DNA of 64,000 nt, from the NCBI RefSeq assembly GCF_050574275.1, contig NZ_CP192260.1, positions 1,488,001-1,552,000 on the forward strand. Direction: 5' to 3'. Positions 8,091 through 16,126 of the stretch are shown one piece after another (positions within the stretch are counted from its first letter, which is position 1; every line of letters begins with the position of its first letter). The position numbers and the translations under genes were made by a program. Under the pieces are notes generated by a model, which searched no databases, was not told where the DNA came from, and saw only the letters and a list, made by a program, of their open reading frames with translations. This stretch comes from Virgibacillus_F flavescens (GTDB lineage Bacteria > Bacillota > Bacilli > Bacillales > Amphibacillaceae).

Positions 8091-8102
8091 GAGGTGATGC
8101 AG

Positions 8103-8849
8103 ATGCAGGAAAAAATTGCAGTTGTAACGGGAGTCAGTCATGCGTATGGGATTGGCGCAGCTGCGTGTCGGAGGCTTGCTGCTGATGGTTGTGCCGTATT
8201 TTTCACATACTGGGAAGCAGACACTGGTTGGGCCGATCTTTTTCAAAAGGAAATGCTTGAGACAGGTGTTCGCTGTGCAAGTATCGAGTTGGATTTAGCT
8301 GAATCGGATGCACCGACGAAATTATTAAACGCAGTGGAAGCAAGGTTAGGTTTACCGTCAATTCTGGTGAATAATGCTGCCTTTTCGACGAGGGATGGCT
8401 ACAAGAAGCTTGACGCTACTATGCTTGATAATCATTATGCAGTGAACATACGCGCTACCTTTTTGCTTAGTGTGGAATTCGCACGACGTTTTGAGCAGGC
8501 AGAAGGATCATCGGGGCGAATTATTAATATGACGTCCGGGCAGGCGCTTGGACCGATGCTTGAAGAATTAGCGTATGGTGCAACAAAAGCTGCTATTTCA
8601 GGATTCACCTTATCCTTATCGGCTGAAGTGGCACCGATTGGTATTACAGTAAATGCAGTAAACCCAGGACCGACCGACACAGGCTGGATGACGGAAGATT
8701 TGCATGAGGAGTTATCTGCGAAATTCAGGATGGGCCGGTCAGGTAAACCGGATGATGCTGCTCGATTAATCTCCTTTCTGGCAAGTGAAGAAGCGGAATG
8801 GATTACCGGCCAGGTCATTAATTCTGAAGGCGGATTTTTAAGAAATTAA
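8103..8849 (+). CDS. Short-chain dehydrogenase/reductase
   Basis: The 248-residue classical SDR has a modified cofactor motif (TGVSHAYGIGAA, about 10-21), NNAA near 90, a Ser in MTSGQALG and the catalytic YGATKAA. The C-terminal GQVINSEGG is typical of 3-oxoacyl-ACP-reductase-like SDRs. I chose ATG 8103, because GAGGTGA at 8091-8097 then has normal spacing; in-frame GTG 8094 and ATG 8097 overlap it. It directly follows the lacI-type gene, so they are probably co-transcribed. It may oxidise a sugar or polyol. The substrate cannot be read from sequence. Confidence 0.8.
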   Translation: MQEKIAVVTGVSHAYGIGAAACRRLAADGCAVFFTYWEADTGWADLFQKEMLETGVRCASIELDLAESDAPTKLLNAVEARLGLPSILVNNAAFSTRDGYKKLDATMLDNHYAVNIRATFLLSVEFARRFEQAEGSSGRIINMTSGQALGPMLEELAYGATKAAISGFTLSLSAEVAPIGITVNAVNPGPTDTGWMTEDLHEELSAKFRMGRSGKPDDAARLISFLASEEAEWITGQVINSEGGFLRN

Positions 8850-8857
8850 GAGATCCC

Positions 8858-8905
8858 TAAAATAAAGACCAAACGTAAGCACAACGTACGCTTGGTCTTT
8901 ATTTT
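8858..8905 (+). terminator. Terminator after the SDR gene
   Basis: AAAATAAAGACCAA with a following CGTA pairs with TACG and TTGGTCTTTATTTT in a long hairpin that ends in T-rich sequence. It separates the regulator/SDR unit from the transporter unit. Confidence 0.75.
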
Positions 8906-8923
8906 GGTAAAAATTAGGAGAAA

Positions 8924-8935
8924 GTACCAGGTACC
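8924..8935. repeat. GTACCAGGTACC palindromic repeat, copy 2
   Basis: GTACCAGGTACC preceded by GGAGAAA, the left flank shared with other copies. It lies between the SDR terminator and the promoter of the binding-protein genes. Confidence 0.75.
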
Positions 8936-8954
8936 AGAATTTTAAAAATTATTA

Positions 8955-8982
8955 TTGACATGGGATTTACTTATTGTATAAT
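8955..8982 (+). promoter_or_regulatory. Strong promoter of the sugar transporter genes
   Basis: Perfect TTGACA (8955-8960) and perfect TATAAT (8977-8982) are separated by 16 bp. The operator at 8992-9007 overlaps the expected start region. Confidence 0.85.
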
Positions 8983-8991
8983 TAAGTCGAG

Positions 8992-9007
8992 ATGTAATCG
9001 ATTTCAT
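8992..9007. promoter_or_regulatory. LacI/CcpA-type operator before the binding-protein genes
   Basis: ATGTAATCGATTTCAT differs at one position from the operator before the regulator gene (7063-7078) and matches the cre consensus fully. Its position after a strong promoter suggests repression by blocking transcription. Confidence 0.7.
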
Positions 9008-9073
9008 TTTTTTGAAAATTGTATTATTCATTTTCGGAAAACAGTGGGGTCAAAACTATAAGGGGGAGTTAAA

Positions 9074-10399
9074 TTGAAGATTTGGAAACATGGATTAATT
9101 AGTCTGTTCTTTATTGCATTAGTAGTTTTTTTAGCAGCATGTAACTCAGATTCATCTGAACCAAAAGAAGAGTCGGACAAGTCAAATGATGATACAACGA
9201 CAGAAGAAGCAGGTGCAGAAGAGGAAGAAGTAACAATTGTATATGCACGTGGTGTTGATACAACTGGTGCCAATGAAAAGCTGGTTGCAGCTTTTGAAGA
9301 AGCGCATCCAAACATTAATGTAGAATATCGTGAAATGCCTGCAGATACAGGGGCGCAGCATGACCAATATGTAACCGCTTTCAGTGCACAAAGCGCTGAA
9401 ATTGATGTTTTTGACGCTGACGTTATCTGGCCTGCTGAGTTTGCTCAAGCAGACTATGCACTAGAGCTTGATCGTTTTATCGAAAAAGACGGCATTGATA
9501 TGAATAATTACTTTGAAGGTACTGTTGCTTCAGGTAAATTTAACGGAAAGCAATGGGCAATGCCTAAATTTACGGATGCTGGTGTATTGTACTACCGCTC
9601 CGATATCGTTGATACACCTCCAGCTACATGGGATGAATTAATCGAACAAGCAAACAGCCTGAAAGGTGAAGCTGGAACAGAATTTGGATACTTAATGCAA
9701 GCAGCACAATATGAAGGATTGGTTTGTAACGCTATCGAGTTCATCGCATCTTATGGTGGACAAATTATCGATGAGAACAATGAAGTAGTAGCAAACAGTC
9801 CGGAAACAATTAAAGCGATTGAAAAAATGCAAGAAATTGTAGGATCTGAATTTGTACCTGACAATATCTTAAACTTTATGGAAACAGAAACGGAAAATGC
9901 ATTTATCGAAGGGAAATCAGTATTTGCACGTAACTGGCCTTACATGCAGGCGTCTGCTGCTGATGAGTCTCGTTCAAAAGTTGTTGGTAATGTAGAAATC
10001 ACTACACTACCTAAAGGTGATGCTGGAAGTGCTTCAACGCTAGGTGGATGGATGACGATGATCAACCGTTATTCTGAGCATCCTGAAGCATCATGGGAAT
10101 TCGTTAAATTCATGACTGGTGCTGAAGGTCAGAAAATCACTGCAACACAGGGTGGATCTGCGCCAACGCTTAAATCATTATACGAAGATGCAGAAGTAAA
10201 AGAAGCTAGTCCATTATTTGCAAATCCAGAGTTCGTTAAAGTATTGGAAAGTGCTGTATCTCGTCCAGTAACGCCAATCTACCCAGAAATCTCTGATATC
10301 CTGCAAATCGAACTTTCAAAAGCTTTAGCTGGCGAGCAAACTGCTGAAGAAGCTGCAAAGAACATGCAAACTAAGATGGAAGAAGCGGTAAACGGATAA
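9074..10399 (+). CDS. Sugar ABC transporter binding lipoprotein 1
   Basis: This 441-residue extracellular solute-binding protein (family 1, CUT1 type) starts with TTG behind a GGGGGAG site. The lipoprotein signal ends in LAAC (Cys about 23). A Ser/Asp/Glu-rich linker follows, as in other lipoproteins. It would capture an oligo- or disaccharide outside the cell and deliver it to the two permeases downstream. The next gene encodes a near-identical paralogue. The sugar is unknown. Confidence 0.9.
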   Translation: MKIWKHGLISLFFIALVVFLAACNSDSSEPKEESDKSNDDTTTEEAGAEEEEVTIVYARGVDTTGANEKLVAAFEEAHPNINVEYREMPADTGAQHDQYVTAFSAQSAEIDVFDADVIWPAEFAQADYALELDRFIEKDGIDMNNYFEGTVASGKFNGKQWAMPKFTDAGVLYYRSDIVDTPPATWDELIEQANSLKGEAGTEFGYLMQAAQYEGLVCNAIEFIASYGGQIIDENNEVVANSPETIKAIEKMQEIVGSEFVPDNILNFMETETENAFIEGKSVFARNWPYMQASAADESRSKVVGNVEITTLPKGDAGSASTLGGWMTMINRYSEHPEASWEFVKFMTGAEGQKITATQGGSAPTLKSLYEDAEVKEASPLFANPEFVKVLESAVSRPVTPIYPEISDILQIELSKALAGEQTAEEAAKNMQTKMEEAVNG

Positions 10400-10438
10400 G
10401 TCAAATACTATACTTACAGACCCCTAGGAGGAACTGAT

Positions 10439-11761
10439 TTGAAGTTTTGGAAAAAAGGATTTGGTGTTCTGTGGATTGCGGTGCTGGTTCTAATACTGGC
10501 GGCTTGCAGCAATTCTGGAGGTAATGATGAATCGAAAGATGCTGCAACTGACGATTCATCCTCTGAAGCAGAGAAATCATCTGATGAAGAAGTTACTATT
10601 GTATATGCACGTAACGTTGATACTACAGGTGCGATTGATCTTGTGATTGAAGCATTTGAGAAAAAATTCCCGAATATAAATGTGAAATTTCGAGAGATGC
10701 CAGCAGACACTGGACAGACGCACGATCAATATGTAACTGCTCTTAGTTCACAAAGCGCAGAGATTGACGTGTTTAACGCCGATGTTATTTGGCCAGCAGA
10801 GTTTGCTCAAGCAGACTATGCGCTGGAGCTGGATCGTTTTATTGAAAAAGATAACATTGATATGGAAGCATACTTTCCTGGTACAGTATCTTCAGGAACT
10901 TTTAATGGTAAACAATGGGCGATGCCTAACTATACAGACGCCGGAGTTCTTTTTTACAGATCAGATATTGTGGAAGAACCTCCAAAAACATGGGATGAGT
11001 TAATTGAAATGGCAAGCAGTCTGCAAGGTGAGAAGGGAACTGAATTTGGTTACCTGATGCAGGCTGCACAGTACGAAGGTTTGGTTTGTAACGCGATTGA
11101 GTACATCGCTGCATATGGCGGGGGGATTATCGATGAGAACAACAAACCAGTAGCAAACAGTCCGGAAACGATTAAAGCAATTAAGAAAATGAAAGAAGTC
11201 GTAAATTCGGAGTTTGTCCCTGACAATATTTTGAACTTTAAAGAAACGGAAACAGAAAATGCTTTTATTGAAGGGAAATCGGTATTCGCCAGGAACTGGC
11301 CATACCTGCAGGCATCTGCAGCAGATGAGTCCCGTTCCAAGGTTGTTGGTAATGTAAAAATCACTACACTTCCAGCCGGTGATTCAGGCAGTGCTTCAGC
11401 ATTAGGTGGATGGATGACGATGATTAACCGTTATTCTGAGCATCCTGAAGCTGCATGGGAGTTCGTGAAGTTTATGACGGGCCCTGAGGGACAAAAAATT
11501 ACAGCAATTCATGGTGGCCGTGCACCTACAATCAAATCTTTATACGATGATCCAGAAGTAAAAGAAGCGAGTGAATTATTTGCTAACCCAGAGTTTAAAA
11601 AGGTTTTGGAGAGTGCTGTACCTCGTCCAGTAACACCAATTTACCCAGAGATCTCTGATATTTTGCAAATTGAACTCTCCAAAGCTTTAGCAGGTGAACA
11701 AACTGCCGAGGAAGCTGCAGAAAAAATGCAGTCAAAAATGGTAGAAGCTTTAGCAAAATAA
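10439..11761 (+). CDS. Sugar ABC transporter binding lipoprotein 2 (tandem paralogue)
   Basis: The 440-residue protein is collinear with the preceding binding protein over the whole mature part; long stretches are identical or nearly so (for example around the ETETENAFIEGKS segment), while signal and linker differ. It also starts with TTG, here behind a strong AGGAGGA. The lipobox is LAAC. This is a tandem duplication retained as two functional genes, perhaps with different affinity or sugar range. Confidence 0.9.
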   Translation: MKFWKKGFGVLWIAVLVLILAACSNSGGNDESKDAATDDSSSEAEKSSDEEVTIVYARNVDTTGAIDLVIEAFEKKFPNINVKFREMPADTGQTHDQYVTALSSQSAEIDVFNADVIWPAEFAQADYALELDRFIEKDNIDMEAYFPGTVSSGTFNGKQWAMPNYTDAGVLFYRSDIVEEPPKTWDELIEMASSLQGEKGTEFGYLMQAAQYEGLVCNAIEYIAAYGGGIIDENNKPVANSPETIKAIKKMKEVVNSEFVPDNILNFKETETENAFIEGKSVFARNWPYLQASAADESRSKVVGNVKITTLPAGDSGSASALGGWMTMINRYSEHPEAAWEFVKFMTGPEGQKITAIHGGRAPTIKSLYDDPEVKEASELFANPEFKKVLESAVPRPVTPIYPEISDILQIELSKALAGEQTAEEAAEKMQSKMVEALAK

Positions 11762-11781
11762 AACCAAGATGATAAGAAAAT

Positions 11782-11817
11782 AAGGCAAGATGGGAAAAAA
11801 TCCTCATCTTGCCTTTT
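11782..11817 (+). terminator. Partial terminator between binding-protein and permease genes
   Basis: AAGGCAAGATG pairs with CATCTTGCCTT, followed by a short T-run. It would allow higher expression of the binding proteins than of the permeases. Confidence 0.75.
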
Positions 11818-11850
11818 CTCTCAAAATGGTAGTACAAAGTTTTGATTTTT

Positions 11851-11970
11851 GTCTGTCTAGCTCCAGCGCCTAGCCCCTCGAGGATTTAAGTCAAATCTCT
11901 TTGTGATACAAACCATCACTAAGAGATTCGTCTTAAACTTGTCGGGTCTGAACAAGGCGCTTGCGCTTTT
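11851..11970. repeat. 120-bp long-hairpin repeat of the Bacillaceae type
   Basis: The element opens with a GTCTAGCTCCAGCGCCTAG stretch and ends with AGGCGCTTGCGCTTTT. AGCGCCT and AGGCGCT form the outer stem. An inner stem AATCTCTT-GTGAT with ATCAC-AAGAGATT forms the tip. I recognise this sequence from memory as a dispersed repeat in many Bacillaceae genomes, but I know no settled name. It sits inside the transporter operon directly before the permease gene. Confidence 0.7.
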
Positions 11971-12009
11971 CTATACATATTACTAATTTTACAGGTGAGG
12001 AGGGCAATC

Positions 12010-13341
12010 ATGGGTAATAAGAAGAAACGAAATTTCCAGCTGAACGAAAAACAGCTTGGTTATGCAATGGTTATACCTTCATTGATTCTAGTATTCGTCG
12101 TCATTCTATGGCCGGTTGCTCAGTCATTTTGGAACAGTTTGTTTGATTACAGACTAAATGACCCGGCACGTTCTGAAAGATTACTAGAGGCTAATATGGA
12201 TCTTGAAAGCTATCTTGATAACTATTTTTATATTGAAAATCAACTGGAAGATTTAAAGAGTGCTTCGGATGATGGTGAAGTAAAGGAAACAGTTACTGCG
12301 ATTGAAGAAGGAGTAACGGACTATCATAGTGAACTGCTCAGTGAGGACGGTGTTCAGGAAAAAGCAGATAAAATAAATGAAATGCTGCTGGCGTATGAAC
12401 CTGTCTTAAAAAGTGAGTTAAAGTACCAGGAGATCGAAAATGAATTTGCAGTAGCGTATCGAGCTGCTCTTGATGCCTATCAGAAAGATTTAACACAAAT
12501 CGCAGAATCGATTGACGATAAAGCGTTAAGTGAGCAATTCAAGCAGACGGCAGGGTTACTTGGTTCTACAAGTGACACGATATTAAAATCCAATTTTGTT
12601 GGGCTGGATAATTACATTAATTATTTTCAGGATCAGCGAATGTGGAGGTCACTTTGGAATACAACGTATTTCACCATTATTTCGGTAGCGTTTGAATTAG
12701 TATTTGGTCTGGCGATTGCACTGCTCATTAACCGTGCATTTAAAGGCCGAGGAATCATCCGGGCGTCCGTCTTAATTCCATGGGCAATCCCTACCGCAGT
12801 TGCTGCAATGATGTGGGGCTTTCTGTATGACGGACAATCTGGTATTGTCGCCCACTATTTAGAGGTGCTGCATATTATACCGGATGCTTCGTGGCTTTTG
12901 TCCACGGCAGACGGAGGAATGTTCTCGGTTATTTTAGCAGATATCTGGAAAACAACGCCGTACATGGCATTGCTGCTTTTGGCAGGTCTGCAAACTATTC
13001 CAGCGTCATTGTATGAGGCATCTGACGTTGATGGTGCAAATAAAATACAGCAATTCTGGAGTATTACATTACCGTTGCTGAAGTCGGCTATTCTGGTTGC
13101 GTTATTGTTCCGAACACTTGACGCTTTTCGTGTGTTCGACCTGATTTACGTATTAACTGGTGGTGGACCAGCCAACGCAACAGAATCTATCTCGATTTAC
13201 GCGTATAAAACATTATTCGCTCAACAGAACTTCGGTGAAGGTTCAACACTGTCTGTTATCGTATTTTTATGTGTTGCCGTGATTAGTTTTATCTATGTAA
13301 AACTGATCGGCTCGGAGTTATTTGCAGGGCGTTCGAAATAA
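12010..13341 (+). CDS. Sugar ABC permease, MalF-like, with large extracellular insert
   Basis: This permease (443 residues from ATG 12010; GTGAGGAGG upstream is the ribosome-binding site) has TM1 at about residues 18-42. Then comes an unusual, acidic, mostly helical insert of roughly 140 residues (about 48-195), and the remaining TM helices follow. The EAA loop (EASDVDGANKIQQFW, around 335) contacts the ATPase. Usual CUT1 permeases of this type have about 290-320 residues; the excess is the insert. It would dock with the binding proteins and pairs with the next gene. Confidence 0.88.
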   Translation: MGNKKKRNFQLNEKQLGYAMVIPSLILVFVVILWPVAQSFWNSLFDYRLNDPARSERLLEANMDLESYLDNYFYIENQLEDLKSASDDGEVKETVTAIEEGVTDYHSELLSEDGVQEKADKINEMLLAYEPVLKSELKYQEIENEFAVAYRAALDAYQKDLTQIAESIDDKALSEQFKQTAGLLGSTSDTILKSNFVGLDNYINYFQDQRMWRSLWNTTYFTIISVAFELVFGLAIALLINRAFKGRGIIRASVLIPWAIPTAVAAMMWGFLYDGQSGIVAHYLEVLHIIPDASWLLSTADGGMFSVILADIWKTTPYMALLLLAGLQTIPASLYEASDVDGANKIQQFWSITLPLLKSAILVALLFRTLDAFRVFDLIYVLTGGGPANATESISIYAYKTLFAQQNFGEGSTLSVIVFLCVAVISFIYVKLIGSELFAGRSK

Positions 13342-13353
13342 GGGGGGTATGAA

Positions 13354-14175
13354 ATGAATAAGCGCGCAGGATTTGGATTTTACATCTTTTTAATTATCTT
13401 TGTTTTTCTTGTTATGTTTCCGTTTATCTGGGTGTTCTTAACATCAATCAAGCCTCCGGGTGAGATATTTTCATCGTTTAAATGGTTTACGACTAGCCCG
13501 TCATTTGATTCGTATACCGCTGCGATAACCAATCGGCCGTTGCTTCGGTATATGCTGAACAGTTTCGTTGTGGCATCGTTAACAACCGTCTTATCGTTAA
13601 TGTTTGCAGCTTTTACCGCGTATGCGGTTACAAGACTTCCAATTAAGGGGAAAGGTCTTATACTGGGAATCGTTCTTGCTTCATCCATGTTTCCACAGAT
13701 TGCGATTATCTCGCCTATGTTTAATCTGATAACAAGTCTTGATCTTCGTAACAGCTTTCTTGGTCTCGTGATTCCGTATATAACAATCAGTTTGCCACTA
13801 TCCATCTGGATATTGTCAACGTTCTTTCAAAAGATCCCGTTTGAGCTTGAAGAATCTGCTAAGCTTGACGGTGCAAGCCCGTTTCAAACGTTCCGAAAAA
13901 TTATTCTGCCACTCGCAGCACCTGGGATTTTTACCACAGGTATATTAGTATTTATTGCTGCCTGGAATGAATATTTGTTTGCATTAACGATAAACACCGC
14001 TGATCAATGGCGCACCGTGCCGGTCGGGATCTCGCTTTATCAAAGTCAGTACTCGATTCCATGGGGAGATATTTCAGCAGCAACCGTTATCGTAACAATT
14101 CCAATTGTTATTCTGGTTCTGTTATTCCAAAAACGGATTGTTTCTGGTCTAACTTCAGGTTCAGTTAAGGAATAG
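13354..14175 (+). CDS. Sugar ABC permease, MalG-like
   Basis: The 273-residue protein has six predicted TM segments and the EAA motif LEESAKLDGASPFQTF around residue 165. The start has a GGGGGGT site. It forms the membrane channel with the preceding MalF-like permease. No ATP-binding protein gene is present in the locus, so the transporter must use a shared ATPase of the MsmX type encoded elsewhere, as is common in Bacillaceae. Confidence 0.9.
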   Translation: MNKRAGFGFYIFLIIFVFLVMFPFIWVFLTSIKPPGEIFSSFKWFTTSPSFDSYTAAITNRPLLRYMLNSFVVASLTTVLSLMFAAFTAYAVTRLPIKGKGLILGIVLASSMFPQIAIISPMFNLITSLDLRNSFLGLVIPYITISLPLSIWILSTFFQKIPFELEESAKLDGASPFQTFRKIILPLAAPGIFTTGILVFIAAWNEYLFALTINTADQWRTVPVGISLYQSQYSIPWGDISAATVIVTIPIVILVLLFQKRIVSGLTSGSVKE

Positions 14176-14192
14176 TACATGTAATTTCGAAG

Positions 14193-14280
14193 CAGGTAAG
14201 AAAGGATAAATCCTTTCATACTGCATAAGTGCAGCTTAGGCTTTCGCCATTAAGGCTTGGCGATAAGCCAAGTTTTCTAA
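14193..14280. repeat. Three-hairpin repeat, full copy
   Basis: The element reads as GTAAGAAAGGAT/ATCCTTTC-TAC (hairpin 1), TGCATAAGTGCA (hairpin 2) and a TCGCC/GGCGA stem that can switch to CTTGGC-GATAA-GCCAAG (hairpin 3). Close copies lie at 45321 and 49619. This one lies between the MalG-like permease gene and the first Gfo/Idh/MocA gene. Confidence 0.8.
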
Positions 14281-14305
14281 ATTATTTTAAAGGATGGATA
14301 TAAAG

Positions 14306-15388
14306 ATGAAAAAATTAAACGTAGCAATTATTGGTTGTGGAGGGATTGCGAACGGAAAGCACCTTCCAAGTTTGAAAAAAGTTGAGCAGGTTGAACTTGT
14401 CGCGTTCTGTGATATCGATGAGCAAAAAGCCGAAGTGGCAAAAGAAGAATATGGTTCTAAAGGTGCGAAGGTTTACAGCGATTATAAAGAATTGCTGAAA
14501 GATGAATCGATTGATGTGGTCCATGTGTGTACACCGAATATTTCCCATGCGGAAATCTCGATAGCTGCTATGCGTGCAGACAAACATGTCATGTGCGAGA
14601 AGCCGATGGCAAAAACTTCTGAGGAAGCTGAACAAATGATAGCTGCAGCAGAAGAAACTGGTAAAAAACTGACGATCGGCTATAACAATCGATTCAGACC
14701 GGATAGCCAGTATTTGCGTAAGGCTTGCCAGCGTGGCGATTTAGGCGAAGTATACTTTGCCAAAGCTCATGCGATTCGTCGCCGTGCCGTTCCAACCTGG
14801 GGAGTATTTTTAGACGAAGAGAAGCAGGGTGGTGGACCGCTGATTGATATTGGTACACACGCACTCGATTTAACGTTATGGATGATGGACAATTATAAGC
14901 CAAAATCTGTTATGGGTTCGACGTTCCATAAACTTGGCAAACATAAGGATGCCGCTAATGCGTGGGGCCCGTGGGATCCGGATAAGTTTAATGTTGAGGA
15001 TTCAGCATTTGGATTTATTACGATGGAAAATGGAGCAACAATCGTATTGGAATCAAGCTGGGCGCTTAACTCACTGGAAGTTGACGAAGCTAAATGCTCG
15101 CTGAGTGGAACTGCTGGTGGTGCAGATATGAAAGACGGCTTGCGGATTAACGGTGAAGAGTTTGGTAAGCTTTATACAACCAATGTTGAGCTGGATAATA
15201 GTGGCGTTGCGTTTTACGATGGGGAATCAGAAAGTGATGCAGACCTTGAAGCAAGACTATGGATTGAAAGCTTGCTGAACGATACGGATGCAACGGTTAA
15301 ACCACGGGAAGCACTGGTTGTCACCCAAATTCTGGAAGCTATTTATGAATCAGCTAAAACAGGCAAAGCAGTTTACTTTGACAGGTAA
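14306..15388 (+). CDS. Gfo/Idh/MocA family oxidoreductase 1
   Basis: The 360-residue NAD(P)-dependent dehydrogenase has a Rossmann motif GCGGIA (about 10-15) and the catalytic-domain marker CEKPMA near residue 97. GGGPLIDIGTHALDL includes the conserved Asp and His of the active site. I start at ATG 14306 with AAAGGATGG upstream; an in-frame ATG 12 bases earlier is less well placed. It would oxidise or isomerise the imported sugar. It closely resembles the third Gfo/Idh/MocA protein of the locus (18712), sharing the RRRxVPxWGVF segment. Confidence 0.88.
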   Translation: MKKLNVAIIGCGGIANGKHLPSLKKVEQVELVAFCDIDEQKAEVAKEEYGSKGAKVYSDYKELLKDESIDVVHVCTPNISHAEISIAAMRADKHVMCEKPMAKTSEEAEQMIAAAEETGKKLTIGYNNRFRPDSQYLRKACQRGDLGEVYFAKAHAIRRRAVPTWGVFLDEEKQGGGPLIDIGTHALDLTLWMMDNYKPKSVMGSTFHKLGKHKDAANAWGPWDPDKFNVEDSAFGFITMENGATIVLESSWALNSLEVDEAKCSLSGTAGGADMKDGLRINGEEFGKLYTTNVELDNSGVAFYDGESESDADLEARLWIESLLNDTDATVKPREALVVTQILEAIYESAKTGKAVYFDR

Positions 15389-15510
15389 GAAAGCATAAGT
15401 ATTAGTTCTTGTAGACTTGAAATATGTTACTTGACACGAAATACAAATACGTCTATTTCTAACACATGCTATTAATTACTTCTGTCGTATTTGATGGATA
15501 CTGCGACTCT

Positions 15511-15740
15511 GGCCACTGAAAAAGGTAAATGGAATACGAATTAAGTGGATCTGCGATCGCATCATCGAATTTCACTTCGCGCACCTTAGGGCACGGCTTC
15601 AGCTTCCTCGGATAAGCAAAGAGCGCTTTCCTGCGGGATCTTCAGCTCGCGCTGTTCCCGCAGGAGTCTTGTGAATTCGATGATGCTGGGTTAAGGTGCT
15701 AAAGTCAAGATTTTTAAAATCCACCACTTTTTCAGTGGCT
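15511..15740. mobile_element. MITE-like inverted-repeat element, copy B
   Basis: GGCCACTGAAAAAG at the left end and CTTTTTCAGTGGC at the right end form the terminal inverted repeat. The inner arms, GCATCATCGAATTTCAC and GTGAATTCGATGATGC, differ from those of copy A but pair with each other. The GC-rich core is conserved (GGGCACGGCTTCAG, TGTTCCCGCAGGAGTC). Confidence 0.8.
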
Positions 15741-15840
15741 ACTTCGCTTTCACAATTGAGTCGCCGCATTTTTCCGCTGCTGTGGTGAACGATAGAAATC
15801 ATTTTTATGGATTAGCACACGAACTTTCCACAATTATTGC

Positions 15841-15969
15841 GGTTGTTTGGAGCGGAGGACCATTGACTCCTGCGGGAACAGCACGAGTCTGAAGGCCCCG
15901 CAGAGTGCTCTTCTCGAGGAGACTGAAGCCGTGCCCGCGGAAAGCAATGGTCCGCAGTGGAAAACAACC
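15841..15969. repeat. GC-rich core repeat without terminal repeats, copy C
   Basis: The core of the MITE-like family in reverse orientation (GACTCCTGCGGGAACAGCACG to CCGTGCCCGCGG) is flanked by its own arms, GGTTGTTT-AGCGGAGGACCATTG and CAATGGTCCGC-GGAAAACAACC. The outer CACTGAAAAAGT ends are absent. The 730 bases between the first two Gfo/Idh/MocA genes hold only this, copy B and traces of the three-hairpin repeat near 15384 and 16052-16108. Confidence 0.75.
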
Positions 15970-16126
15970 AGCTGTTATGTCGAAGTACATAGACCGTTTC
16001 ATCTACCAAAATTGAGTTTTAAGCATAAAGGTTTAGAGCAAATGCCGGTATAAGAAAAACTTTGGAATTCGCCATTAAAGACTAGGCGATTGCTGAGTTT
16101 TTCTAAACTAATTAGAGGTGATTACT

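Noticed and set aside
15847..16053. Open frame through the GC-rich core repeat, and similar frames at 47148, 56443 and 61635
   Set aside because: Frames arise from repeat DNA with long inverted repeats; different copies give different frames with stops.
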